From NCBI RefSeq assembly GCF_009183365.2, contig NZ_CP068230.1, positions 3,377,001 through 3,441,000 of the forward strand: 64,000 nt of DNA, given 5' to 3'. Both the position numbers and the translations under genes were made by a program. Each line of letters starts with the position of its first letter. Position 1 is the first letter of the stretch. The notes under the pieces are model-generated. The model was not told where the DNA came from. It did no database searches and saw only the letters and a program-made list of their open reading frames with translations. This DNA is from Shewanella algae. Lineage in GTDB: Bacteria > Pseudomonadota > Gammaproteobacteria > Enterobacterales > Shewanellaceae. Positions 1 through 7,783 of this stretch are shown here, in pieces.

Positions 1-421
1 AACCTTAAACCCTTGGTGATTTTGCAGAAACAGGCTTAAGCCTGCCGAAAGCATGCCTGGCAACGACAATTCTGCGTGAACCTCCGAAAGTGAGCCTCCC
101 TGAGAGTCTCATTTCCAAAAATACGTCGCTATTTATCAGAGACGGCCCCCTGCAGCGTGCTTCCTTGCGGCTTAGAAAGTGTTTAGGATGTCCTGTATGT
201 TCTTGTATGTTCTACCATCAGAGAATTAAGCCGTTTTTGATGTATTTGCGGGCATTGCTTTTTGAGTAAATCGTGTAAGATATGGACATCACGCGTGGTG
301 TTGGATCTGGTAGTTTTTTGGCGAAATCAATTAGTTCAATCAACACTATGCGTGTCTACTGAATTGAATAAAAAGGAATTATCTGGGGGTTCCCTAGATT
401 AAAGCGTTCAGCCCTAAAACC
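1..421. other. Intergenic, repeat-bearing, AT-rich leader of the zinc-ribbon ORF
   Basis: No gene is visible here. Positions 73-203 are the left copy of a 130-bp direct repeat found again at 1041-1170. A 10-bp string (tgtatgttct) is repeated back to back at 194-203 and 204-213. Just before the ATG at 422, around 404-410, there is a GTTCAGC string resembling, with one mismatch, the GTTRRRY core of integron recombination sites. I see no confident promoter. Confidence 0.5.
73..203. repeat. Left copy of a ~130-bp direct repeat
   Basis: Aligns with 1041-1170 in the same orientation. Similarity is strongest from 103 to 203, with only scattered substitutions over 100 bases (shared blocks include ctcatttccaaaaat, ttatcagagacggcccc, tgcagcgtgcttcctt and ggatgtcctgtatgttct). 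The first 30 bases are more diverged. The two copies bracket the zinc-ribbon ORF and its half attC site. This could be a dispersed Shewanella repeat used as a recombination or insertion border. Confidence 0.85.
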
Positions 422-907
422 ATGAAGCGATTATCGAGCCCAGGAAAGTACAACGCCACTCTCAATGACTATTTGAGAGAGGTGCATTGTATATGCCCAA
501 AGTGTGGCGGAAATGCAGTAATAACTGCCGAATCAAAGTACTCTTTACCTTGGCAGCCATTTGATGTTTCGCTAACTTGCCATGGTTGCCCTCACAGAGA
601 GGGGTGGCCAAGTTCAAACTGGAATAGTGATTTTGTAAATTACGATCCAGCAAGCGGCATCGAACCATATTTTGGCTACACATTGTCACTTCAAATTTCA
701 ATCAAGGGGCAAAGCTTTGGCGTGTTTAGCCCAGTCCACGCTCAAGATATCGCAGAGTACATAACAGCCACTGACAGACCATCTCCAGCTAATTCAAAAT
801 GGGCAATGGTCAACCGGCTACCAAAATGGGTAAAACTCGCGAAGAATAGGGGCGTAGTTTTGCGCTCTATTGAAAAATTAATTGGTCATGCAGCGCGCAT
901 GGCTTAA
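422..907 (+). CDS. Zinc-ribbon-like hypothetical protein, probable integron cassette gene
   Basis: 161 residues, no family I can name. The N-terminal third has two cysteine pairs, CPKC near residue 25 and CHGC near residue 53, as in a small zinc ribbon. The rest is soluble, with no signal peptide or membrane segment. The ATG at 422 lacks a strong Shine-Dalgarno sequence, which is common for integron cassette genes. The stop codon at 905-907 runs directly into a sequence with the layout of an attC left half. No neighbouring gene is related, and flanking repeats suggest the ORF arrived by transfer. Function unknown; coding status is supported by uninterrupted length and the Cys pairs. Confidence 0.65.
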   Translation: MKRLSSPGKYNATLNDYLREVHCICPKCGGNAVITAESKYSLPWQPFDVSLTCHGCPHREGWPSSNWNSDFVNYDPASGIEPYFGYTLSLQISIKGQSFGVFSPVHAQDIAEYITATDRPSPANSKWAMVNRLPKWVKLAKNRGVVLRSIEKLIGHAARMA

Positions 908-937
908 CAAGACAAGCAAGCGGACGGTTTCACCGCG
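903..937 (+). other. Candidate half attC (integron recombination site)
   Basis: The stop codon of the preceding ORF is embedded in CTTAACAAGACAAGC, followed by aagcggacggtttcaccgc. This resembles the 5' half of chromosomal-integron attC sites: a TTAAC inverse core, a CAAGC-type stem and a GCGGACGGTTTCACCGC loop-side segment. The expected complementary right half, ending in GTTRRRY, is absent; unrelated sequence begins at about 938. It looks like a cassette end truncated by a later rearrangement. The identification is from memory of attC architecture. Confidence 0.5.
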
Positions 938-1040
938 GAAAATACAGGAGAATACAGGACAGCCATATCTTTTTGATGTTTCACACAGCCTTGACTAGCC
1001 TTTGAAATACCAATCAAAGCTCAGTCGAGGTTGGAGTTTT
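938..1040. other. Intergenic spacer with possible inverted-repeat end
   Basis: No gene seen. The string agaatacaggacagcc (about 950-965) is an imperfect inverted match to ggatgtcctgtatgttct at 1153-1170, so 950-1170 could be a small MITE-like element with TIRs of roughly 16-18 bp. Confidence 0.3.
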
Positions 1041-1170
1041 TGCATGAACCTCGCAGATTACTCGTCTCAGAGAGCCTCATTTCCAAAAATCCGTCGTTAT
1101 TTATCAGAGACGGCCCCTGCAGCGTGCTTCCTTACTGCTCAGAAAGTGTTTTGGATGTCCTGTATGTTCT
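1041..1170. repeat. Right copy of the ~130-bp direct repeat
   Basis: Partner of 73-203. Its last base (1170) is immediately followed by the surviving reading frame of a GGDEF domain, so this repeat end coincides with the breakpoint in the diguanylate cyclase gene. Confidence 0.85.
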
Positions 1171-1401
1171 GTGGTATTGGTGGAAGGCAATCTGGAGTCG
1201 GCGGTGCGCATGAGCGAGCGCCTGCTCGAAATGCTCGCCAACGAAACCCTGTTTCACCGCCACGGCATCGCCTGCAGCATAGGCATAGCCGCCTGGAGCG
1301 CCGGAGTAAATCAGGATCAACTGTTTGAACAGGCCGACCGTGCACTTTATCGCGCCAAGGCCGCCGGCCGTAACAGATACTGTATAGCGACTCGCGACTG
1401 A
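1171..1401 (+). pseudogene. 3' remnant of a GGDEF diguanylate cyclase gene
   Basis: The frame from 1171 to the TGA at 1399-1401 encodes about 76 residues matching the end of a GGDEF domain: VVLVEG (the strand directly after the GGDEF signature), then ACSIGIAAW, then the helix ADRALYRAKAAGRNRY that closes the fold. The GGDEF signature itself and everything upstream are missing. The break is exactly at the end of the 130-bp repeat. The intact protein would have made cyclic di-GMP; this fragment cannot. The 5' part is not in the window. Confidence 0.85.
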
Positions 1402-1882
1402 GACTAGCCGGCGATTGACTAGCCCGCGATCGAGACTATAGGTCGCGGCGCTTTGCCCCTCGATTTGCCCCTAGACCAAGAGGACTCTCTTGGTTTTCAT
1501 TTCGACCGCGCGGATTTGGCACTCAAATCCATCAGGGAATCGCGCTCATAGGTGTATTCGCCCTCAGCCACGTTATTTGCGCCAACGGCTGTCGGCGACA
1601 TCGAGGGGGATTGGTGCAATTCTGTTATCACTGAGTAGCTTGAAACATCTGAAGTGTCTTCAGACATACACCTAATTTCCAGGCACAGGCGGAACTGTGA
1701 CCTTCCGAGCTAGGATGGCTAGGCAGAGCTTACAGGGACGTACTCGCAGCGAGTCACAGGATCGCCTGTGCGAGAGCGCACCGCAGGTGATGAGCTACAT
1801 CGTGGCCGGAAGCTCGGCCAATACTCACTTAGGAAATTTTAGCCAAAAGCCATATTAGCCGCTGTGCCCACAACTATTTGCG
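1402..1882. other. Intergenic region between GGDEF remnant and tilS
   Basis: No credible gene. Short open frames here lack ribosome-binding sites and family resemblance. The right half (1683-1822) is rich in inverted repeats and is listed separately. Confidence 0.5.
1683..1822. repeat. Structured intergenic element with several hairpins
   Basis: Contains cacaggcg (1684-1691) pairing with cgcctgtg (1763-1770), the internal palindrome actcgcagcgagt (1742-1754), and ggccggaagctcggcc near 1804-1819. The cluster of GC-rich palindromes between two convergent genes is typical of dispersed REP/BIME-like elements. There is no T-tract, so it is not a plain terminator. Whether it recurs in the genome cannot be judged here. 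Confidence 0.4.
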
Positions 1883-3415
1883 CTAAGGGGTTGCTTCAGC
1901 AACCAGCTTCAACACGATTCCGGGTTCAGAGCCAGATGCCAGTGCGCTACGCTCGACAAAACCACCGGCCAGCGCCAGCAGTCGGCCATTTTGCATCAGC
2001 AGCGGCACTCTGTCTCTGAGCCAGGGTGGCACTCCGAGTTCATGCCAGAGTTTCTTGAGCTCACGGCCCTTGTCTCTATTGTGGGGCTGACAGCGGTAAC
2101 TGCCCTTGAGCCCCATGACCAATTCAGGCGCAGCAGCGGTATCTGATGGCTGAACTTTTGCCCCTAGTGACGCCAGTTGTGGAGCCATTACTTGAGCCAG
2201 CGCCGCCCTGGGCCCTGAGTCTGCCAATGTCAGCTCCAGGCGCTGCCAAGGGGCGACGAGCCCAACACTCAGACTCTGCCCTTGGCTCAGTGCTTGCAGC
2301 AGCTTTGGGCTCAGGGTCAGTTTCGAGGGGTTTGCTGCCAAATCTTCGGTCGCACCTGCGCCATCAAGCAATTGGAATGCTGACCCCGGCAGAGGCGCCA
2401 TGGCATAGATCTGTTGCCCATAACGCCTGAGGAGCAATCCTTTAAAGCTAAGCTCAAGCTGAGCATCCTCCCTGGCATCGAGTAACTGCGCCAAGGCTTG
2501 TTGCAACTGCACCTGCGCCGGTAGGGGCAAGCGCTGCATCTGAATAAACTGCCGCAGCAACTGTGCCTGCCACTGGGGTGACAGCACTTTGAGCCCGGCG
2601 CTATCCAGTACCCGAACGCCGCTGAAGCGACAACGGCCGAGCAAGGGCTGCAACTTTTCGGTGCTGACTTCATCGAGCAGCAACTGCTGCTCGGCGCACA
2701 GCGCTGCGCTGCGCGAGGCCGTTGTGGCAATCGAAGGCCAGCGCTGCTTGAGTACAGGGATCACCTCGGCGCGCAGGAAGTTGCGGTCATACTGGGTGTC
2801 CTGATTACTCTCATCATTGATATAGGGCAGCTCGAGGCTTGCCACCGCCTGCTCTATCTGAGCCCGGCTGCTGTCCAACATGGGCCGTAATTGCCAGCAT
2901 GGTGCACTTTCTGCCCTGGATATCAGAGCTAAGTGCTGGGCTTGCCCCATGGCCGCCAGCCCCTTGGGGCCCTGACCACGCTTGAGTGCCAGCAGCAGCG
3001 TCTCCAACTGATCGTCCTGATGATGGGCCGTCAGCAGAATATCGCCGGGATTGAGCAGCTCGGCAATCGCCTGATAGCGGGCACGCCGCGCCTCAGCCTC
3101 GATACTGACGCGCGAACCGAGCTCAAGTTGCACCTTCCGAAGAACAAAATTCAGGCCATAATGCTCGGCTCTTTGGCGACAATGAGCCGCCCAGGCATCG
3201 GCATTGCGGCTGAGGCCATGGTGTACGTGCACCAGGGAGACTTGATAAGGCGTCTTGGGATGAGTCTCGCGAAAACGCGCCAAGGTATAGGCCAGCAGCT
3301 CTGAGTCCATACCGCCGCTGTAACCCAGCCAGAGGTGGTTGTCAGCCGTGGCGCCGATTTGATCCAGCAGCGCCGTTAACTTGAGTACCAGGGTATCGAC
3401 CAGAGTGTGAGACAT
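1883..3415 (-). CDS. tilS: tRNA(Ile)-lysidine synthase TilS
   Basis: Adds lysine to C34 of the CAU-anticodon tRNA-Ile so that it reads AUA; ATP-dependent, cytoplasmic, essential in most bacteria. The N-terminal PP-loop ATPase signature SGGMDS is at residues 33-38, followed by HVHHGLS near residue 64 and TAHHQDDQLET, all characteristic of TilS. The C-terminal half is the tRNA-binding TilS_C region. At 510 residues it is longer than the roughly 430 of E. coli. The ATG overlaps the dnaE stop by one base (TAATG), implying translational coupling. In E. coli accA lies near this junction; here it does not. Confidence 0.95.
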   Translation of the reverse strand: MSHTLVDTLVLKLTALLDQIGATADNHLWLGYSGGMDSELLAYTLARFRETHPKTPYQVSLVHVHHGLSRNADAWAAHCRQRAEHYGLNFVLRKVQLELGSRVSIEAEARRARYQAIAELLNPGDILLTAHHQDDQLETLLLALKRGQGPKGLAAMGQAQHLALISRAESAPCWQLRPMLDSSRAQIEQAVASLELPYINDESNQDTQYDRNFLRAEVIPVLKQRWPSIATTASRSAALCAEQQLLLDEVSTEKLQPLLGRCRFSGVRVLDSAGLKVLSPQWQAQLLRQFIQMQRLPLPAQVQLQQALAQLLDAREDAQLELSFKGLLLRRYGQQIYAMAPLPGSAFQLLDGAGATEDLAANPSKLTLSPKLLQALSQGQSLSVGLVAPWQRLELTLADSGPRAALAQVMAPQLASLGAKVQPSDTAAAPELVMGLKGSYRCQPHNRDKGRELKKLWHELGVPPWLRDRVPLLMQNGRLLALAGGFVERSALASGSEPGIVLKLVAEATP

Positions 3416-6400
3416 TAAAAGAGGATCCTGACCTTATCTGTGCCGAGCATGGCTTCCAGTGCCATCATGAGTTCATCACTGGGGTTCACCCGCCAGTCGT
3501 CACTCAAACGGAACTGTCCCTTGGCCAGGGCCTGACGATAGTTGATTGCCACAGGCACAGAGCCGCCGCGCCAGGGCGAGAGGGTCTCATAAAACTGTGT
3601 CAGCCATTCCGGGCTCAATATTGCCGCGTCGAGATCCAGCTCCACCGCCGCCGCAAAGTGGCTGCGGGCTTCGCCCATATCTATGATGTTGCGCGCCGTC
3701 ATCCGGTTGCCGCCGGAGAAATCATCGAAGCTCACTTCACCTTCACAGATGAGGATCCTGTCTTTCTCCAGCAGGTGATTGAATTTCTCGAAGGCCTCGG
3801 TAAACAGCATCACTTCCAGACGGGCACTCTTATCGTCCAGCGTCAGCAGCCCCATCTTGGAGCCTCGCTTGGTCAGCATCACCCGGGTGGCGACCACCAA
3901 TCCTGCGGCCTTGACCGTCTTGCCCCTGTCTGTGGGGTGAATATCCTTGAGCCGCCCGGAGGTGTAGTGCCTGAGCTCTTTGAGATATTGGTTGATAGGG
4001 TGACCTGTGAGGTAAAGCCCCAGAGTCTCACGCTCCCCTTCCAACCAGACCTTGTCCGGCCAACGCGGGCAGTCAACAAACTGTTGCTTGCTGTCCTCTG
4101 GGTCGTCGTTGAGCAGACCGAACATATCGCACTGACCTATGGCTTCGGCCTTGGCGTGCTGATCGGCGGCGCGTATCGCCTCCGGCAAGGTAGCCATCAT
4201 GGAGGCCCGGTGCGGCCCCAGATTGTCCATGGCGCCGGCATTGATCAGCTTTTCAATCACCCGGCGGTTGAGTTTTTTCAAATCCACCCGGGCGCAGAAG
4301 TCGAACAAGTCTTTGAATGGCCCACCCTTGCGGGCTTCCAGAATCGATTCGACCGGCCCCTCGCCCACCCCCTTGATGGCGCCTATGCCGTAGACGATAT
4401 TGAGCTCTTCATCGACGGTAAACTTGAACAGGCCCTTGTTGACATCCGGCGGAATAAGCTTGAGCCCCATGCGCTCACACTCATCCACCAGGGTCACTAT
4501 CTTGTCTGTGTTGTCCATATCGGCGGACATTACCGCCGCCATAAATTCAGACGGATAGTGGGTCTTGAGCCAGAGGGTCTGATAGGACACCAGTGCATAG
4601 GCGGCCGAGTGCGATTTGTTGAAGCCGTAACCGGCGAATTTCTCCACCAGGTCGAAAATCTTCATCGCCAGTTCGCCGTCGACGCCGTTTTTTATCGCCC
4701 CGGCTTCAAAACCGGCACGCTGCTTGGCCATCTCTTCCGGCTTTTTCTTACCCATGGCCCGGCGCAGCATGTCCGCGCCGCCCAGGGTATAGCCCGCCAG
4801 CGTCTGGGCAATCTGCATCACCTGTTCCTGATAGAGGATGATGCCGTAGGTAGGATCCAAAATCGGTTTAAGGCTCTCGTGTTGCCACTTCTCATCCGGG
4901 TAGGAGATGGCCTCGTGGCCATGCTTACGCTCGATAAAGTTATCTACCATCCCCGACTGCAACGGGCCTGGGCGGAACAGGGCCACCAGAGCGATCATAT
5001 CTTCAAAGCAGTCGGGCTGCAGACGCTTGATAAGATCTTTCATGCCGCGGGATTCCAGCTGGAATACCGCCGTGGTTTCGTAGCGTTTCAGTACCCCGAA
5101 GGACTTGGCATCGTCCAGCGGAATGGCGGCAATATCGACCGGCGGCTTGCCGAGCTTGGCGAGCCTTGGGTTAATCATCCCCAGCGCCCAGTCGATAATG
5201 GTCAGCGTCCTGAGACCCAGGAAGTCAAACTTCACCAGACCGGCGGTTTCCACGTCGTTCTTGTCGAACTGGGTCACCGGGTTTTTACCTTCGGCGTCGC
5301 AATAAAGCGGCGAGAAGTCGGTGATCTTGGTCGGCGCAATCACCACGCCCCCGGCGTGCTTACCCGCGTTACGGGTCACACCCTCAAGCTTGCGGCACAT
5401 GTCGATAAGGTCTTTGACATCCTCATCGGCCTCATAGGCTTCAGGCAGCGCAGGCTCGGCCTCAAACGCCTTGGCCAGCGTCATCCCGGGCTCGGCCGGG
5501 ATCATCTTGGAAATTCTGTCGACAAAACCGTAGGGGTGACCCAGCACCCGGCCCACGTCACGCACTACCGCCTTGGCGGCCATGGTACCGAAGGTGATGA
5601 TCTGCGATACCGCATCCCGGCCATAGAGTTCGGCCACGTGATCGATAACCTCATCGCGCCTGTCCATACAGAAGTCGACGTCAAAGTCGGGCATCGACAC
5701 CCGCTCGGGGTTTAGAAAACGTTCGAACAGCAGGTCAAATTCCAGCGGGTCCAAGTCGGTGATCTTAAGCGCATAGGCCACCAGGGAGCCGGCACCCGAC
5801 CCCCGCCCAGGGCCCACGGGAATGCCGTTGTCCTTACCCCACTGGATAAACTCCATCACGATAAGGAAGTAGCCGGGAAAGCCCATCTGGTTGATTACCT
5901 TGAGCTCAATATCCAGACGCTCGTCATACTCGCCGCGCTTTTCCGCCCGCACCTGTGGGTCCGGAAACAGGAACTCGAGACGCTCTTCCAGCCCCTCTTT
6001 GGAGCGCATCACCAGATAGTCCGCGGTGGACAGCTCACCCGTGGGGAAGTTGGGCAGGAAGTACTCGCCAAGCCGCACGGTAACGTTACAGCGCTTGGCT
6101 ATCTCCACCGTGTTTTGCAGCGCTTCCGGAATGTCGGCAAACAGCTCGCACATCTCAGTTTCTGTCTTGAGATACTGCTGCTCGCTGTATTTCTTGGGTC
6201 TACGGGGGTCAGCCAGAGTGTAGCCATCGTGGATAGCCACCCGGATTTCATGGGCCTCGAACTCTTCCGGGGTCATGAACACCACCTGGTTGGTGGCAAC
6301 CACAGGCAGGCCTGTGTTGGCGGCATGTTCCACCGCCATATGCAGGTAGCGCTCCTCATCCGGGCGCCCGGTACGGATCAGTTCAATAAAGTAACGGTCG

Positions 6401-6888
6401 TTGAAGTGCTGCTTGTAGAAATCGGTCAGTTCCTGGGCCTGGTTCAGGTTGCCCTTGAGTAGTGCCTTGCCCAGGTCCCCTTCCTTTGCGCCGGAGAGCA
6501 GCAAAATACCGGCGCCGTGCTCCAGCAGCCACTCCTGATCGATAGCGACCCGGTCACGCACCTGACCGCGCAGATAGGCCTTGGAGATCAGCTGAGTCAG
6601 GTTCTGGTAGCCGTCGTTATCCATGGCCAGCACAGTAAGCGCGCAGAACTCATCTTCAAAGCCGGGCACCAACATCCAGAAGTCGGCCCCTATGATAGGT
6701 TTTATCCCGGCGCCATGGCAGCCACCGTAGAATTTCACCAGGCCACAGAGGTTGTTCTGATCCGTCAGCGCCACTGCCGCCATGCCCTCATCGGCCACCT
6801 TGGCCAGAATGGGCTTGACCTTGGCCAGACCATCGGTCATGGAAAAGTCTGAGTGAACACGTAGATGGACGAAACGGGGCTGTGACAT
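3415..6888 (-). CDS. dnaE: DNA polymerase III alpha subunit
   Basis: Catalytic subunit of the replicative polymerase. At 1157 residues it is nearly the same length as E. coli DnaE (1160). The N-terminal PHP domain starts with FVHLRVHSDFSM. The polymerase palm carries PDFDVDF near residue 400, supplying two catalytic aspartates. The fingers region GYGFNKSHSAAYA is intact, and a C-terminal OB-fold region is present. It usually follows rnhB directly; here a kdp operon and a GSCFA gene lie between them. It ends in a one-base overlap with tilS. Confidence 0.97.
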   Translation of the reverse strand: MSQPRFVHLRVHSDFSMTDGLAKVKPILAKVADEGMAAVALTDQNNLCGLVKFYGGCHGAGIKPIIGADFWMLVPGFEDEFCALTVLAMDNDGYQNLTQLISKAYLRGQVRDRVAIDQEWLLEHGAGILLLSGAKEGDLGKALLKGNLNQAQELTDFYKQHFNDRYFIELIRTGRPDEERYLHMAVEHAANTGLPVVATNQVVFMTPEEFEAHEIRVAIHDGYTLADPRRPKKYSEQQYLKTETEMCELFADIPEALQNTVEIAKRCNVTVRLGEYFLPNFPTGELSTADYLVMRSKEGLEERLEFLFPDPQVRAEKRGEYDERLDIELKVINQMGFPGYFLIVMEFIQWGKDNGIPVGPGRGSGAGSLVAYALKITDLDPLEFDLLFERFLNPERVSMPDFDVDFCMDRRDEVIDHVAELYGRDAVSQIITFGTMAAKAVVRDVGRVLGHPYGFVDRISKMIPAEPGMTLAKAFEAEPALPEAYEADEDVKDLIDMCRKLEGVTRNAGKHAGGVVIAPTKITDFSPLYCDAEGKNPVTQFDKNDVETAGLVKFDFLGLRTLTIIDWALGMINPRLAKLGKPPVDIAAIPLDDAKSFGVLKRYETTAVFQLESRGMKDLIKRLQPDCFEDMIALVALFRPGPLQSGMVDNFIERKHGHEAISYPDEKWQHESLKPILDPTYGIILYQEQVMQIAQTLAGYTLGGADMLRRAMGKKKPEEMAKQRAGFEAGAIKNGVDGELAMKIFDLVEKFAGYGFNKSHSAAYALVSYQTLWLKTHYPSEFMAAVMSADMDNTDKIVTLVDECERMGLKLIPPDVNKGLFKFTVDEELNIVYGIGAIKGVGEGPVESILEARKGGPFKDLFDFCARVDLKKLNRRVIEKLINAGAMDNLGPHRASMMATLPEAIRAADQHAKAEAIGQCDMFGLLNDDPEDSKQQFVDCPRWPDKVWLEGERETLGLYLTGHPINQYLKELRHYTSGRLKDIHPTDRGKTVKAAGLVVATRVMLTKRGSKMGLLTLDDKSARLEVMLFTEAFEKFNHLLEKDRILICEGEVSFDDFSGGNRMTARNIIDMGEARSHFAAAVELDLDAAILSPEWLTQFYETLSPWRGGSVPVAINYRQALAKGQFRLSDDWRVNPSDELMMALEAMLGTDKVRILF

Positions 6889-6960
6889 GAAAATCCGATT
6901 GCTCTGACTGGCTGAAAATCAATAGGGAAAGATAACACGCCGGAAGAGGTTCACCAAAGT

Positions 6961-6986
6961 TAAAACCGGCCGCCTTGCCGGCAAAA
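6961..6986 (-). terminator. Probable terminator downstream of kdpE
   Basis: On the minus strand, CCGGC-loop-GCCGG (6966-6981) is followed by a short T-run (TTTTAA). It lies about 80 bp past the kdpE stop and before dnaE, so it may separate the kdp operon from dnaE. Confidence 0.5.
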
Positions 6987-7063
6987 TCACGCCAAAGGCG
7001 TTATCTGGCGGCTTTTGCGACAAAATCAAAAACTAAGGCCTGAAGCCGAGCCGGGCCTCTCCA

Positions 7064-7783
7064 TTATTTACCGCTGACGAGGCGATAACCTATGCCGATT
7101 TCCGTGAGCAGGTATTTGGGGTTGGCGGGCTCAGCTTCTATCTTATTGCGCAGATGCTTCATATAGGTGCGCACATAGTGGCCATGCTCGACAAATGTCG
7201 GCCCCCAGACCTGTTTCAGCAGGCTCTGTTGAGTCAACACCTTGCCCGGCTGCTCCAGCAAGGCGTTCAGGAGCTTTAATTCCGTCTTGGTCAGATGCAC
7301 GGGCTCGCCGTTACGGCTCAGCTGCTGACGGCGGCGGTCGAACAAGACCTCTCCCAGCTGCACCTGAGCTTCAGGCTCATGGCTGTGGCGCAAGTGTCGC
7401 CTCAACGCCACCCGCACCCGGGCCAGCAACTCCTCTATGCCGAAGGGCTTGCACAGGTAATCGTCGGCGCCGCTGTTAAGCGCCTGCACCTTGTCGGCTT
7501 CATCGCTGCGGGCCGACAGCACTATCACAGGGGCATCACTCCAGCTGCGAAAACGGGGAATAAAGCTCTGGCCATCGCCATCGGGCAAACCGAGATCCAG
7601 GATCACAGTATCCGGCTGCCGGGTCGAGGCCTCCATCAAGCCCTGATTGAGCGAGTGAGCGGTGAACACCTCAAGCCCCAACTGCTGCAAGGCCTTACTG
7701 ACAAACTGACAGATCTCCTGGGCATCATCTATCACCAATACCCTTCTATGATGAAACGGCTGCGGATCAATCAATGCTGGCAT
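7064..7783 (-). CDS. kdpE: Response regulator KdpE
   Basis: OmpR-type activator of kdpFABC, phosphorylated by KdpD. The receiver domain begins RVLVIDD and has the phospho-acceptor D63 in VILDLGLPDGDG. The C-terminal winged helix ends with the typical KYLLTEIGIGYRL. The chosen ATG (7783) gives 239 residues; a longer frame to 7909 would add 42 atypical residues inside kdpD. The start lies 17 nt inside the end of kdpD, so translation is probably coupled. Confidence 0.95.
   Translation of the reverse strand: MPALIDPQPFHHRRVLVIDDAQEICQFVSKALQQLGLEVFTAHSLNQGLMEASTRQPDTVILDLGLPDGDGQSFIPRFRSWSDAPVIVLSARSDEADKVQALNSGADDYLCKPFGIEELLARVRVALRRHLRHSHEPEAQVQLGEVLFDRRRQQLSRNGEPVHLTKTELKLLNALLEQPGKVLTQQSLLKQVWGPTFVEHGHYVRTYMKHLRNKIEAEPANPKYLLTEIGIGYRLVSGK

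Noticed and set aside
1490..1675. 61-codon frame between the GGDEF remnant and tilS
   Set aside because: No Shine-Dalgarno sequence and no protein-like composition.
3658..5715. 685-codon open frame antisense to dnaE
   Set aside because: dnaE is unmistakable on the other strand; the antisense frame has no family resemblance and reflects the codon bias of dnaE.
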